Source: Polaromonas sp. JS666
Lineage (GTDB): Bacteria > Pseudomonadota > Gammaproteobacteria > Burkholderiales > Burkholderiaceae_C
Direction: 5' to 3'
Length of the DNA stretch: 64,000 bases
Assembly: GCF_000013865.1 (NCBI RefSeq)
Contig: NC_007948.1
Location: forward strand, 1,054,001 to 1,118,000
Shown here: one piece after another, positions 36,336-44,842 of the stretch
Layout: the number at the start of each line of letters is the position of its first letter
How positions within the stretch are numbered: position 1 is the first letter of the stretch
Translations under genes and position numbers: made by a program
The notes under the pieces: generated by a model
What the model saw: only the letters and a program-made list of their open reading frames with translations
The model's database searches: none
Told to the model about the DNA's origin: nothing

Positions 36336-36472
36336 TAACCGGCGATTGTCGCAAACTTTTCTGGAAATTGGCATCCCCTGAATTGGGGGGAAAGTGCTGA
36401 AATTGAGTGCAGCGGTCGCTTTGGGCCAGCGGGCAGCCGGTTTGGGGCCGCAGGGGTCCAGATTCAAACCAC

Positions 36473-36478
36473 GACAAT
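36473..36478 (+). promoter_or_regulatory. -10-like box directly before rlmI
   Basis: GACAAT lies exactly 6 nt before the rlmI ATG, the same spacing as before dapF, the DUF484 gene and lpxC. Confidence 0.35.
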
Positions 36479-36484
36479 AGCGGC

Positions 36485-37753
36485 ATGAAAATAATTCGAC
36501 TGAAGGAAGGCAAAGAGCGCTCCTTGCTGCGCCGCCACCCCTGGATTTTTGACGGCGCCATCGCCAAAGGGGGTGGGGATGCGGGTGAAACGGTCAGGGT
36601 GGAGAGCCATGCGGGGCAGTTCCTGGGCTGGGCTGCTTTCAGTCCCAGCTCCAAAATTCGGGCGCGGGTCTGGAGCTTTGATGAAAGCCAGCGCATAGAT
36701 GCTTCTTTTTTTGTAGCGCGTATTGACCAAGCCATCAAAGCCAGGGACTTGTTCGACATTCAGAGTGATGGCCGACGCCTGGTCCACGGGGAGTCTGATG
36801 GCTTGCCGGGCCTGGTGGTGGACCGTTATGCCGACACGCTGGTGGCGCAATTCTCCAGTTGCGGCACCGAACGCTGGAAAAGCGTGATCGTGGAGGCCCT
36901 GCTGGCGCAAACCGGCCTGACCCGCCTGTATGAGCGGTCGGATGCCAGTGTGCGGTCGCTGGAAGGTCTGCCGGAGGCAACGGGCTGGCTGAGTGGAGCC
37001 CCCACGCTTGTCGCTTCGCGTACTACGCTGCCCCCCGAGGGGGCTAATTTTCCTTGGGGCGGCCCGGCGGAAAATTGCAGCGGCACGGAAATCATCATTA
37101 CCGAACACGACTGGAAACTGAGCCTGGACGTGGCGCAGGGCCACAAGACCGGCTTTTATCTGGACCAGCGCGACAGCCGGCAGAGGTTTGCCGCCTACAC
37201 GCGGCGCCGGCAGTTTGAGCGGGTCCTCAACTGCTACTGCTACACCGGCGGCTTTACGGTAGCCGCGCTGGCTGGCGGCGCGAAGCACGTGACATCCATT
37301 GATTCGTCCGGACCCGCCCTGGACCGCGCCAAAGCCAATGTGGCCCTGAACGGTTTCGATGCCAGCCGCACGACGATGCTGGATGCCGATGTGAACGCCA
37401 TGCTGCGCCAGTACCAGAAAGAGGGCCGAACCTTCGACGCCATCGTGCTCGACCCACCGAAGTTCGCGCCCACGGTCACCCATGCCGAGCGTGCGGCTCG
37501 GGCTTACAAGGACATCAACCGGCTGGCGCTGGCCATCCTGGAGCCTGGCGGCGTGCTGTTCACTTACTCCTGCTCCGGCGGCATCAGCGCCGACCTGTTT
37601 CACAAGATCGTCGCCTCGGCCGGCACCGATGCGGGTGTGGATGCCTTTATTTCCGAACGTATGGGCGGCGCGCCCGATCACCCCATGACGGTGGCGTTTC
37701 CGGAGGGTGAATACCTCAAGGGGCTGGTGCTGGTCAAAAAACCGGGTGCGTAG
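36485..37753 (+). CDS. rlmI: 23S rRNA m5C methyltransferase RlmI-like, with in-frame repeat insertion
   Basis: RlmI methylates cytosine 1962 of 23S rRNA using SAM. The 422 residues begin with a PUA-like domain (KEGKERSLLRRHPWIFDGAI) and continue with the catalytic Rossmann domain: GHKTGFYLDQRDSRQ, VLNCYCYTGGFTVAALAGGA, DPPKFA and the FTYSCSGGI cysteine motif. Residues about 171-200 (APTLVASRTTLPPEGANFPW and what follows) are encoded by a copy of the dispersed GC-rich repeat and break the usual link between the two domains. The frame is kept, so the protein may still be active. The gene starts at 36485, with a -10-like box 6 nt upstream. Confidence 0.9.
   Translation: MKIIRLKEGKERSLLRRHPWIFDGAIAKGGGDAGETVRVESHAGQFLGWAAFSPSSKIRARVWSFDESQRIDASFFVARIDQAIKARDLFDIQSDGRRLVHGESDGLPGLVVDRYADTLVAQFSSCGTERWKSVIVEALLAQTGLTRLYERSDASVRSLEGLPEATGWLSGAPTLVASRTTLPPEGANFPWGGPAENCSGTEIIITEHDWKLSLDVAQGHKTGFYLDQRDSRQRFAAYTRRRQFERVLNCYCYTGGFTVAALAGGAKHVTSIDSSGPALDRAKANVALNGFDASRTTMLDADVNAMLRQYQKEGRTFDAIVLDPPKFAPTVTHAERAARAYKDINRLALAILEPGGVLFTYSCSGGISADLFHKIVASAGTDAGVDAFISERMGGAPDHPMTVAFPEGEYLKGLVLVKKPGA
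36995..37080 (+). repeat. GC-rich boundary repeat inside rlmI
   Basis: GCCCCCACGCTTGTCGCTTC at its start and CCCCCCGAGGGGG in the middle match the copies at 30337 and 60715. Here the repeat lies within an open reading frame and adds about 28 residues. Confidence 0.85.
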
Positions 37754-37807
37754 CCGTTTGCGCGGTCCGGTGATGGATCAAACCGGCTTGCGGCCCTTGT
37801 GACAGGA

Positions 37808-37840
37808 TGCAATTTGCTACTAATATAGTAGCAAATTGCA
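37808..37840. repeat. 33-bp perfect hairpin containing a 17-nt family palindrome
   Basis: A 15-bp perfect stem (TGCAATTTGCTACTA and its complement) with a 3-nt loop. Its centre is the 17-nt GCTACTAATATAGTAGC (37816-37832), a member of the palindrome family. There is no T-run after it, so a simple terminator for rlmI is doubtful. The rest of the 275-bp gap 37754-38028 shows no gene. Confidence 0.65.
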
Positions 37841-38028
37841 ATGCAGGGGAGCCGCATTCTGGCCCGCGAGAATGCGCCGGGGCTTGACACGGCCTGTAAA
37901 GTAACTGCTGGCAAAGTGGGATTGGCCAAAGCTCGCCAGGGGCATGTACAGACCGCTAAACTCCCCTGCTTGGTTTCCATTCCCGCTTTGCGTATTTTTT
38001 GCATTTTTCCGTTTTTTAGGCAGACACC

Positions 38029-39087
38029 ATGAGCTTGATCCCTGTCACCATCCTCACCGGCTTTCTGGGTTCGGGCAAAACCACGCTGCTCAAGCGCGTG
38101 CTGACCGAAGCCCACGGGCAGAAAATCGCCGTCATCGAGAACGAGTTCGGCGAGGAAAACATCGACAACGAAATCCTGGTGAACGACACCAGGGAAAACA
38201 TCATCCAGATGAACAACGGCTGCATCTGCTGCTCGATCCGCGAGGATCTGCGCGAAACGCTGCAGTTGCTGGCCGCCAAGAAGCGCAAGGGCCTGCTCGA
38301 CTTCGAGCGCGTGGTGATTGAGACCACCGGCCTGGCCGATCCGGGCCCGGTGGCGCAGACCTTTTTCATGGACGAGGAAATTGCCGAGCAGTACCTGCTG
38401 GATTCCATCCTCACCCTGGTCGATGCCAAACATGCCCAGGTCCAGCTCGATGATCGCCAGGAAGCGCGTCGCCAGGTCGGCTTTGCCGACCAGATATTCA
38501 TCAGCAAGTCTGACCTGGTGGCCGCGGACGAGGTGAAGGCTCTGATGCACCGCCTGACGCACATGAATCCCCGCGCGCCCCAGAAGACCGTGCATTTCGG
38601 TGAGGTGGCGATTGCGGATGTGTTTGACCTGCGCGGCTTCAACCTCAATGCCAAGCTCGATATAGATCCCGATTTCCTGACGGCCGAAGAGCATGCGGCG
38701 CATGATCATCACGACCATGAGCACGGCGAGCATTGCGACCACCCCTCGCATGCGCACGAAGGGAGCCAGGGTCACCATCATCACCATGATGACGACGTCA
38801 AGAGTTTTGTATTCCGTTCGGACAAGGCCTTCAGCCCGGCCAAGCTGGAGGACTTCCTGGGAGCGGTGGTAAATATCTACGGCCCGCGGATGTTGCGCTA
38901 CAAGGGCGTGCTTAATATGCAGGGAACCGACCGCAAGGTGATTTTCCAGGGGGTACACCAGCTCATGGGCAGCGACCTCGGTCCCGCATGGGCTGAGGGC
39001 GAGAAGAAAAACAGCAAGATGGTCTTCATCGGTATCGATCTGCCCAAAGATATTTTTGTGCAGGGCCTGGAGCAGTGCCTGGTTTGA
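38029..39087 (+). CDS. CobW/G3E-family GTPase, zinc-type metallochaperone
   Basis: A 352-residue G3E GTPase of the COG0523 group. It has the P-loop GFLGSGKTTL at residues 11-20, the metal-binding CxCC-type motif GCICC at 64-68, ETTGLADPGP at 99-107, and a C-terminal CobW domain. Residues 222-256 are strongly histidine-rich (DHHDHEHGEHCDHPSHAH), a feature of members that deliver or store zinc. Zinc transfer to a client protein is the established role of some homologues; the client here is unknown. No Zur box is evident upstream. Confidence 0.9.
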   Translation: MSLIPVTILTGFLGSGKTTLLKRVLTEAHGQKIAVIENEFGEENIDNEILVNDTRENIIQMNNGCICCSIREDLRETLQLLAAKKRKGLLDFERVVIETTGLADPGPVAQTFFMDEEIAEQYLLDSILTLVDAKHAQVQLDDRQEARRQVGFADQIFISKSDLVAADEVKALMHRLTHMNPRAPQKTVHFGEVAIADVFDLRGFNLNAKLDIDPDFLTAEEHAAHDHHDHEHGEHCDHPSHAHEGSQGHHHHHDDDVKSFVFRSDKAFSPAKLEDFLGAVVNIYGPRMLRYKGVLNMQGTDRKVIFQGVHQLMGSDLGPAWAEGEKKNSKMVFIGIDLPKDIFVQGLEQCLV

Positions 39088-39426
39088 GTTAGGCTGTTTT
39101 CCTGCAACTATAAAAGGCAGGAGGGTTTCATGTTTGTCTCGATTCTCCAACGATTTGGTTTCAGGGTGTCACAGCACGCTGGCGAGCCGCTACAATCGCG
39201 CGCCGACCAAAATACCCGGAAAGCTGAATCGGGAGGCCTGTCAGGTAGAAAACAGGGCGCAAGCAGCGTTAAAGTGGCTTCTGTGGATACCGGCAAAGCG
39301 GCAGACAAACCGGGCGATCTGGCAACGGGTCGTTCGGCACAAGGTAAGGCCGGACTGCCTGACAGCAGTTTGACCAGGAGACAGCCCGGGGATTCTCCCA
39401 AGGCCGCCTCCGAGAGGAGACATATC
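39088..39426 (+). promoter_or_regulatory. Upstream region of dksA with a -10 element
   Basis: TACAAT at 39191-39196 is a strong -10 candidate with a weak -35 (GTGTCA) about 19 nt before it. A Shine-Dalgarno-like GGAGGG and ATG at 39130 lie upstream of this box and open the dksA frame, but the intervening sequence is poorly structured. The region could be a 5' leader or an N-terminal extension. Confidence 0.4.
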
Positions 39427-40482
39427 GTGAAAGCCACAGCTAAGAAGTCCAAAACACCAGTCAAGGCAGTTGCCAAAGCAGCGGTGAAAGCCAAATCGGC
39501 GCCCAAGGCCGCAGCGACGACGGCGGTCAAGGCCGCGAAAAAAGCCGTCAAACCTGCGGTCAAAGCCAAACCGGCTCCCCCACCTGCCGCCAAAAAGACA
39601 GCCAAGGTGCTGCCCACGAAAAAGTCCGCCCCTGTCGCCAGCAAAAAGGCAGTGATCCAAACGCCAGCCAAAACCAAGGTGGCAGCCAAGCCTGCCAAAA
39701 CATCCAAACCCGTGACCAAATCGATCACCCAGCCCGCTGTCAAAGCGACCACCAAAGCAGTTGCCAGAGACGACACCGCCGTCAAGGTTTCAGTTACCCA
39801 GAAAGCGCCGCCTGCGGCCATGCCTGTTCCTGCTCCGGTGCCTGCCCGGCAATCGGTGCTGAGGGCTCCGCCGCCACTGAAACCGGGGCGAAGAAGTTCC
39901 GCCCGGATGGCGACCCAATCACCCCCGCCCGCACCTATGGTGCCAACCCATGCGCCCGACGCAGCCAAAGCCAGTTACTCCACAATGACCGAACGTGTGA
40001 TCGCGCCGCCCATTCAGGCGGCTGCCAAAAAAGACCCCAAGCTTGCCAACAACTGGAAGGCCAAGCCCGCAGAGCAGTTGACTGACGAGGAAGTCAAGGC
40101 CATGCCTGATTCCGAGTACATGAACGAAAAGCAGATGGCTTTTTTCCGCCACAAGCTCTCGGTGCTCAAGCAGGAAATCCACAACAGTGCCGGTGAAACC
40201 ACCGAACACCTGCGCGAAGACACCGTGGTCGTGCCCGACCCGGCAGACCGCGCCACCATTGAAGAAGAGCACGCCCTTGAATTGCGCACCCGTGACCGCG
40301 AACGCAAGCTGCTCAAGAAGATCGAGCAGTCGATTGCCCGCATTGACTCCGGTGACTACGGCTACTGTGACGAAACCGGTGAACCCATTGGTGTGGGTCG
40401 CCTGATCGCGCGCCCCACCGCCAATTTGTCACTGGAAGCGCAGCAGCGCCGTGAGCTCAAGCAAAAGATGTTTGGTGATTAA
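39427..40482 (+). CDS. dksA: DksA-family RNA polymerase-binding protein with Lys/Ala-rich extension
   Basis: DksA binds the RNA polymerase secondary channel and, with ppGpp, reprograms transcription. The C-terminal part (about residues 200-351) is DksA: DSEYMNEKQMAFFRHKLSVLKQEIHNSAGETTEHLREDT is the coiled-coil N-arm, and YGYCDETGEPIGVGRLIARPTANLSLEAQQRREL is the globular part. Only one of the four zinc cysteines remains, as in many betaproteobacteria. The first 150 or so residues are Lys/Ala/Pro-rich repeats (KAAKKAVKPAVKAKP, AKTKVAAKPAKTSKP) resembling histone H1-like tails. The GTG at 39427 follows AGGAGACATATC; a start at 39130 is the alternative and would give 450 residues. Confidence 0.88.
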   Translation: MKATAKKSKTPVKAVAKAAVKAKSAPKAAATTAVKAAKKAVKPAVKAKPAPPPAAKKTAKVLPTKKSAPVASKKAVIQTPAKTKVAAKPAKTSKPVTKSITQPAVKATTKAVARDDTAVKVSVTQKAPPAAMPVPAPVPARQSVLRAPPPLKPGRRSSARMATQSPPPAPMVPTHAPDAAKASYSTMTERVIAPPIQAAAKKDPKLANNWKAKPAEQLTDEEVKAMPDSEYMNEKQMAFFRHKLSVLKQEIHNSAGETTEHLREDTVVVPDPADRATIEEEHALELRTRDRERKLLKKIEQSIARIDSGDYGYCDETGEPIGVGRLIARPTANLSLEAQQRRELKQKMFGD

Positions 40483-40520
40483 GGCCGGTTTGCCGGCTGA
40501 GCATCTTTAACCGTCCTGTC

Positions 40521-42344
40521 ATGTCCAAAGAAGATACCGAATCGGGCTTGCTCGCCAAGATGGTGAAGTTCGTCCGCAATCCTGCGACGAACTGGTCAGA
40601 TCTGGACTCCGCGCAAACAGACCGGAACGAAGCCATGAGCAAGCAATTGCTCAAGGAGATGATTGAGCGCAAGCGTCGTAACGACTTTGTGCGCAAGCGC
40701 GAGTTCGACATGCTGCGCAAGATGCGCAAGCGCGAAGCCCTGGTGGGTGTGGGCCAGGATCCGGGCGGGCGGCCATCGTTTTTTCAGAGCAGCATGCCTT
40801 CCAGGCCGGATGACCGTGCTTCTACGCTCAAGAAAATCGACGAGATCGAGGCGCAGATGTCCATGCAATGGTGGAAAACCAAGAATGGCACGGTCCAGGG
40901 TGGTTCGCTCCAGGGGCCCCTGGGGGCCCGTGGCAAGCCTGCCGAGACGCAGACCTCGCTGCTGGACAACGCCCTGCCTACCGCCTACAAGGCCACGGCG
41001 CCCGCCGGGTTTGAGTCTGCCGCCCAAAAAGAGGCAACTCCGGCGTCAGCACAGGCGGTGATGCCGACCCAACCTGACGCTTTGCAAACGGTACCTGCAG
41101 CCGCCTCGGCGCCAACCCAGCCGGCGGGCCTTCCGGCAACGCCCCGTGCGATTGGTGGCCTGGCGGGCGTTGGGGGTGATTACGACGGCAATACATCGGG
41201 CTTTTCCCCTTCCAAGCTCACAGCGGTGGAGGTGGTGGAGGAAGTCGGTGTGCATGATGCGGAACTGGAAGAGGTCGCCATCCGCTTTGCCAATGGCGAT
41301 GATGCGGGTGCCGAAGCGGGCCTGCTTGAAATTTTGGCGCCGGGCGGTATTCGGGCGGAGCACACTGAAACCTGGCTGGCGCTGTTTGATCTGTACCGTG
41401 CAACGGGTCAGCAGGACAAGTTCGAGACGGCCGCGATCCAGTTTGTGGAGCGATTTGACCGTTCGGCACCGCAGTGGTTCTCCATGCCGGATATGGTGAA
41501 AATGCTCAGCGCTCCGTCTGGCAAGGCAAGCACCGGGCCTGCTGCCGACTGGGTGTGTCCTTCGGTGTTGGGCATCCAGACCGTGGCGGCCCTCAAGGCG
41601 GCCACCGCCAGGGCGCCGATGCCGTGGCGCCTGGACTGGCGCAATCTCAAAACCATTGAACTGGCTGCCCTCGAGCCATTGACCGGGGTGTTCAGCGCCT
41701 GGGCGGCACAGCCCGTCCAGCTGGGTTTCATGGGCGCTGCGCAACTGATGAAGGTGTTGCAAGGCGCCACTCCCTCGGGCAGCCGGGATACGGCTCAGAG
41801 CTGGTGGCAACTGCGCCTGGAGGCGCTCCGTGTAATGCGCCGGCCTGACGACTTTGAACTCGCGGCCCTTGATTTTTGCGTGACTTACGAAGTTTCACCG
41901 CCCGCCTGGGCTGCCGCACGCTGCAAGTACAAGTCGCTGGATGCAACAGGCGGTCCAACGAGTCAGGCCATCATCGGGGAAGTTTTTCGCGATTCGACGC
42001 ATTCGGGCATAAGTGGCCTGGAGGGGGATACCGTGATAGATGGACAGAGCTCGATGATGAACCAGCTGGCGTCGGTGGAGCTGTCCGGGCAAATACAGGG
42101 TGATGCCGTTGAAGTGCTGAACAAGCTGGAGGCCAAGCTGATGGGGGCAGACACGATGCTGATCTCCTGCGCCAAGCTCATACGCGTCGATTTTTCTGCC
42201 GCGGGCACGCTGCTTAACTGGGTGTCGGCGCGTGCGGCTGAAAACCGTTCCATACAGTTCTCGGACGTCAATCGTCTGGTGGTTGCTTTTTTCAATGTGA
42301 TCGGAATCACGGAGCATGCCAGGGTGCTTGCCCGCGTTGACTGA
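40521..42344 (+). CDS. Conserved protein with C-terminal STAS-like domain
   Basis: A 607-residue cytoplasmic protein. Residues about 1-120 are charged and helical (KQLLKEMIERKRRNDFVRKREFDMLRKMRKREALVG). Residues about 120-240 are Pro/Ala-rich and disordered. A helical FimV/TPR-like region follows (LEEVAIRFANGDDAGAEAGLLEIL, WLALFDLYRATGQQDKFETAAIQFVERFD), and the last 90 residues resemble a STAS domain (LSGQIQGDAVEVLNKLEAKLMGADTMLISCAKLIRVDFSAAGTLLNWV). I infer a regulatory scaffold; the function is unknown. It is 38 bases after dksA and may share its transcript. Confidence 0.75.
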   Translation: MSKEDTESGLLAKMVKFVRNPATNWSDLDSAQTDRNEAMSKQLLKEMIERKRRNDFVRKREFDMLRKMRKREALVGVGQDPGGRPSFFQSSMPSRPDDRASTLKKIDEIEAQMSMQWWKTKNGTVQGGSLQGPLGARGKPAETQTSLLDNALPTAYKATAPAGFESAAQKEATPASAQAVMPTQPDALQTVPAAASAPTQPAGLPATPRAIGGLAGVGGDYDGNTSGFSPSKLTAVEVVEEVGVHDAELEEVAIRFANGDDAGAEAGLLEILAPGGIRAEHTETWLALFDLYRATGQQDKFETAAIQFVERFDRSAPQWFSMPDMVKMLSAPSGKASTGPAADWVCPSVLGIQTVAALKAATARAPMPWRLDWRNLKTIELAALEPLTGVFSAWAAQPVQLGFMGAAQLMKVLQGATPSGSRDTAQSWWQLRLEALRVMRRPDDFELAALDFCVTYEVSPPAWAAARCKYKSLDATGGPTSQAIIGEVFRDSTHSGISGLEGDTVIDGQSSMMNQLASVELSGQIQGDAVEVLNKLEAKLMGADTMLISCAKLIRVDFSAAGTLLNWVSARAAENRSIQFSDVNRLVVAFFNVIGITEHARVLARVD

Positions 42345-42780
42345 TATCTGTAATAGATGCCTCGCCCTGCGGGATCCACTTCTGTTTTCGGGGCGCTACG
42401 AGACCATTGCCGGCAATCCGCTAACTTGTGCGACCCTTGTCCGGGCCGGAAGTCATGCCCCGGCCCTGCTTGTGGCTTATGCCGGTCGTTATGAGTGAGC
42501 GATCTGCTGACTGTTTTTTCACAAAAAAACAGGAACGTTGCTGACACCCACCTCTCGCGCTGATTGGCACTGTCTGGGCATCATCCGGGGCCTCGCCTTG
42601 CTCCATTGGTGTGCGCGTCGCGATGTGCATCGTTTAATGCAACACTTTCATTGACCTTGCTAAGTGCTTAATTTAGAACACTTTTTAAGTTTGGCGTAAT
42701 TTTTGAAGATGCTTCTAAGTCCTTGATTTCATTGAAAAAATTTGTGTCAAACCGCTTGCTTGCAGAATGTTTCCTGATAA
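42345..42780. other. Intergenic region before mraZ
   Basis: About 490 bp separate the STAS-like gene from mraZ. The last 200 bp are strikingly A/T-rich. TTGACC (42651-42656), 17 nt and TAGAAC (42674-42679) form a candidate promoter for the dcw cluster. I see no credible gene in this stretch. Confidence 0.45.
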
Positions 42781-42823
42781 AGTGGGAGAAAGTGCAATTT
42801 AGTGGTGAAAAGTGTTTTATAAA
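42781..42823 (+). promoter_or_regulatory. Phased MraZ boxes and -10 element
   Basis: AGTG recurs at exactly 10-bp intervals at 42781, 42791, 42801 and 42811 (AGTGGGAG, AGTGCAAT, AGTGGTGA, AGTGTTTT). This matches the helical phasing of known MraZ repressor boxes (GTGGG or TGGGA repeats). TATAAA at 42818-42823 could be a -10 box used from just behind them. Confidence 0.65.
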
Positions 42824-42834
42824 GGTTTGTAACG

Positions 42835-43263
42835 GTGTTTCAAGGCGCGTCATCTCTAGCTCTCGATACCAAGGGACGGCTCTCTGTGCCGACCCGGCAT
42901 CGCGACGTGCTGAGCGCCACTGCCTCCAGCCAGCTCACTATCACCAAACATCCGCACGGCTGCCTTATGATTTTCCCACGCAACGAATGGGAGAAATTCC
43001 GCGAGCGCATTGCCTCGTTGCCCATGCAGGCCCAATGGTGGAAGCGGATTTTCCTCGGTAATGCGATGGACGTAGACATGGATGCGACTGGCCGTGTATT
43101 GGTTTCGCCTGAACTCCGGCAAGCTGCCGGCATCAGCAAGGATGCGGTGCTGCTCGGCATGGGCAGCTACTTCGAGCTCTGGGACGCCGCGACTTATGCC
43201 GCCCAGGAGGCCGAGCAGATGAAGGGTGAAATGCCCGATGTCTTCAGAGACTTTTCATTCTGA
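42835..43263 (+). CDS. mraZ: Transcriptional regulator MraZ
   Basis: MraZ is the DNA-binding repressor of the division/cell-wall cluster and of its own gene. The 142 residues hold two SpoVT/AbrB-like repeats, each with the DxxGR core: [15 protein letters not shown] near residue 10 and [15 protein letters not shown] near residue 82. The start is a GTG at 42835 giving the family's standard N-terminus [10 protein letters not shown]. Phased AGTG boxes lie directly upstream, consistent with autoregulation. Confidence 0.95.
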   Translation: MFQGASSLALDTKGRLSVPTRHRDVLSATASSQLTITKHPHGCLMIFPRNEWEKFRERIASLPMQAQWWKRIFLGNAMDVDMDATGRVLVSPELRQAAGISKDAVLLGMGSYFELWDAATYAAQEAEQMKGEMPDVFRDFSF

Positions 43264-43272
43264 AAGAAGACG

Positions 43273-44190
43273 GTGCAAGACACATGGACACACCGCACCG
43301 TCTTGTTGAACGAAGCCATAGCGGCGCTTCACATCAACCCGGACGGCCACTACATCGACGCGACTTTCGGTCGCGGCGGGCATTCGCGCCTCTTGTTGTC
43401 GCAGCTCTCGCCGCAAGGACGTCTCACGGCCTTCGACAAGGACCTCGACGCCATCGCGGAAGCGCAAACCATTACCGACCCGCGGTTTTCAATTCGCCAC
43501 GAAGGTTTCATGCACCTGGGTCAACTGCCCGCTGCCAGCGCAGCGGGCGTGCTGATGGATCTTGGCGTGAGCTCGCCCCAGATCGACAACCCGGTGCGCG
43601 GCTTTTCCTTTCGTTCCGAGGGACCTCTGGACATGCGCATGGACACCACGCGTGGCCAGAGCGTGGCCGAGTGGCTGGCAGATGCATCCATAGAAACAAT
43701 GGCGGAGGTGATTCGTGAATATGGCGAAGAACGGTTTGCTCAACAGGTTGCAAAGGCGATTGATCGTCGCCGACAGGAACGGGGCCCTCTTCGAACCACC
43801 GCTGAGCTGGCCGAAGTCGTGGCTGGCGCGGTCAAAACCCGCGAGCCGGGCAAGGACCCTGCAACGCGCACATTTCAGGCTCTTCGGATTTTCATCAACG
43901 CCGAGCTTGAAGAGCTGCAACAGGCGTTAGAAGCTTCACTGAAAGTACTCCAACCGGGAGGCCGTCTGGTGGTGATCAGTTTTCATTCGCTCGAAGACCG
44001 CATCGTCAAGCAATTCATCGCCGGGCAATCGCGCGAAGTGTTCGACCGTCGCGCCCCATTTGCCGCACCCAAGGCCATGAGGCTCAAGGCGCTGGGCCGC
44101 ATCAAGCCCAGCGAAGAGGAGATTGCCGCCAACCCCCGTTCCCGCAGCGCCGTGATGCGGGTGGCCGAGCGCACCGGGGTGAGCGCATGA
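43273..44190 (+). CDS. rsmH: 16S rRNA m4C1402 methyltransferase RsmH
   Basis: RsmH (MraW) N4-methylates C1402 in the ribosomal P site. The 305 residues show [14 protein letters not shown], the SAM motif [46 protein letters not shown], and the C-terminal [16 protein letters not shown] and RNPRSRSA-like [14 protein letters not shown] motifs. The start is a GTG at 43273, ten bases after mraZ. An ATG that overlaps the stop (44187) opens a frame which runs into repeat DNA and is not the conserved ftsL start. Confidence 0.96.
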
Positions 44191-44244
44191 ACACCGCAAA
44201 ACTACTCCAGCACGCACGCAACTCAGTGGGTGTGAGCATGAGTG

Positions 44245-44548
44245 CAGTACGCGCAGCGATCAGCGTGGGCGCCAACGAACGCCGCGAAGGGCCGCCCCGA
44301 GCAAGTTCAGCCCTCGAGGGGCTGGAGCCTGCGGCCCCAAGCCTGCTTGAGCGGGTTTGGACAGGCGACAGAGGCGAAGCGTCCCGCGAGCCGCGGCCTG
44401 CAGGGCCTCGGGAGCTACACGGAGTGAGCAAGCGTGGGGGCTCTTCCCTCCAGCAGGGGCCGCGGGACTGGCTTTGCCAGACCGCAGGCGCAGCGGCCCC
44501 CTCGGGGGGCAGCGTATTACACGCAGTGAAAAGCGTGGGGGCCACCAG
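44245..44548. repeat. GC-rich boundary repeats filling the rsmH-ftsL junction
   Basis: At least two repeat units fill the 358-bp gap 44191-44548. A first partial unit ends GATCAGCGTGGGCGCC. Then comes the long variant (44309-44440), which nearly matches 32426-32559, and a reverse-type unit with GGCCCCCTCGGGGGGCAGCG that ends AAAGCGTGGGGGCC, six bases from the ftsL ATG. In most dcw clusters these two genes nearly touch. Confidence 0.85.
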
Positions 44549-44842
44549 ATGCTCCGCCTGAACCTCGTCCTGCTGCTGGCGGTGCTGGCCAGTGCGCTTT
44601 ATCTGGTGAGCACCCAGTATGAGTCGCGTCGCCTGTATGTGGAGCTTGAAAAGGCCACCGCCCACAGCCGGCAAATCGAAACGGATAATGAACGCCTGCA
44701 GCTTGAAAAGCGTGCCCAGGCCACGCCTCTTCGGGTTGAGAAACTCGCCAGGGATCGCCTGCAGATGCGCACGGCAACGCCGGCCATCACGCAGTATGTG
44801 ACCTACCAGGAGGCCGCGGTTGCCGGGGTGCCGCATGAGTAG
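44549..44842 (+). CDS. ftsL: Cell division protein FtsL
   Basis: FtsL is a bitopic divisome protein that forms the FtsQLB complex and activates FtsWI. The 97 residues have a short cytoplasmic start, one transmembrane segment (LNLVLLLAVLASALYLVST, residues about 4-22), and a periplasmic coiled coil (RRLYVELEKATAHSRQIETDNERLQLEKRAQATPLRVEKLARDRL). The ATG at 44549 gives normal family length. It starts within a few bases of the repeat block, so its upstream context has been replaced. The end overlaps ftsI by eight bases. Confidence 0.92.
   Translation: MLRLNLVLLLAVLASALYLVSTQYESRRLYVELEKATAHSRQIETDNERLQLEKRAQATPLRVEKLARDRLQMRTATPAITQYVTYQEAAVAGVPHE

Noticed and set aside
37808..37840. Rho-independent terminator for rlmI
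   Set aside because: The stem is strong but A/T-rich and has no following T-run. It fits the palindrome family better.
44187..44561. ATG overlapping the rsmH stop, opening 124 codons, as a possible ftsL
   Set aside because: The frame runs through repeat DNA and lacks the FtsL membrane segment, which starts at 44549 in another frame.
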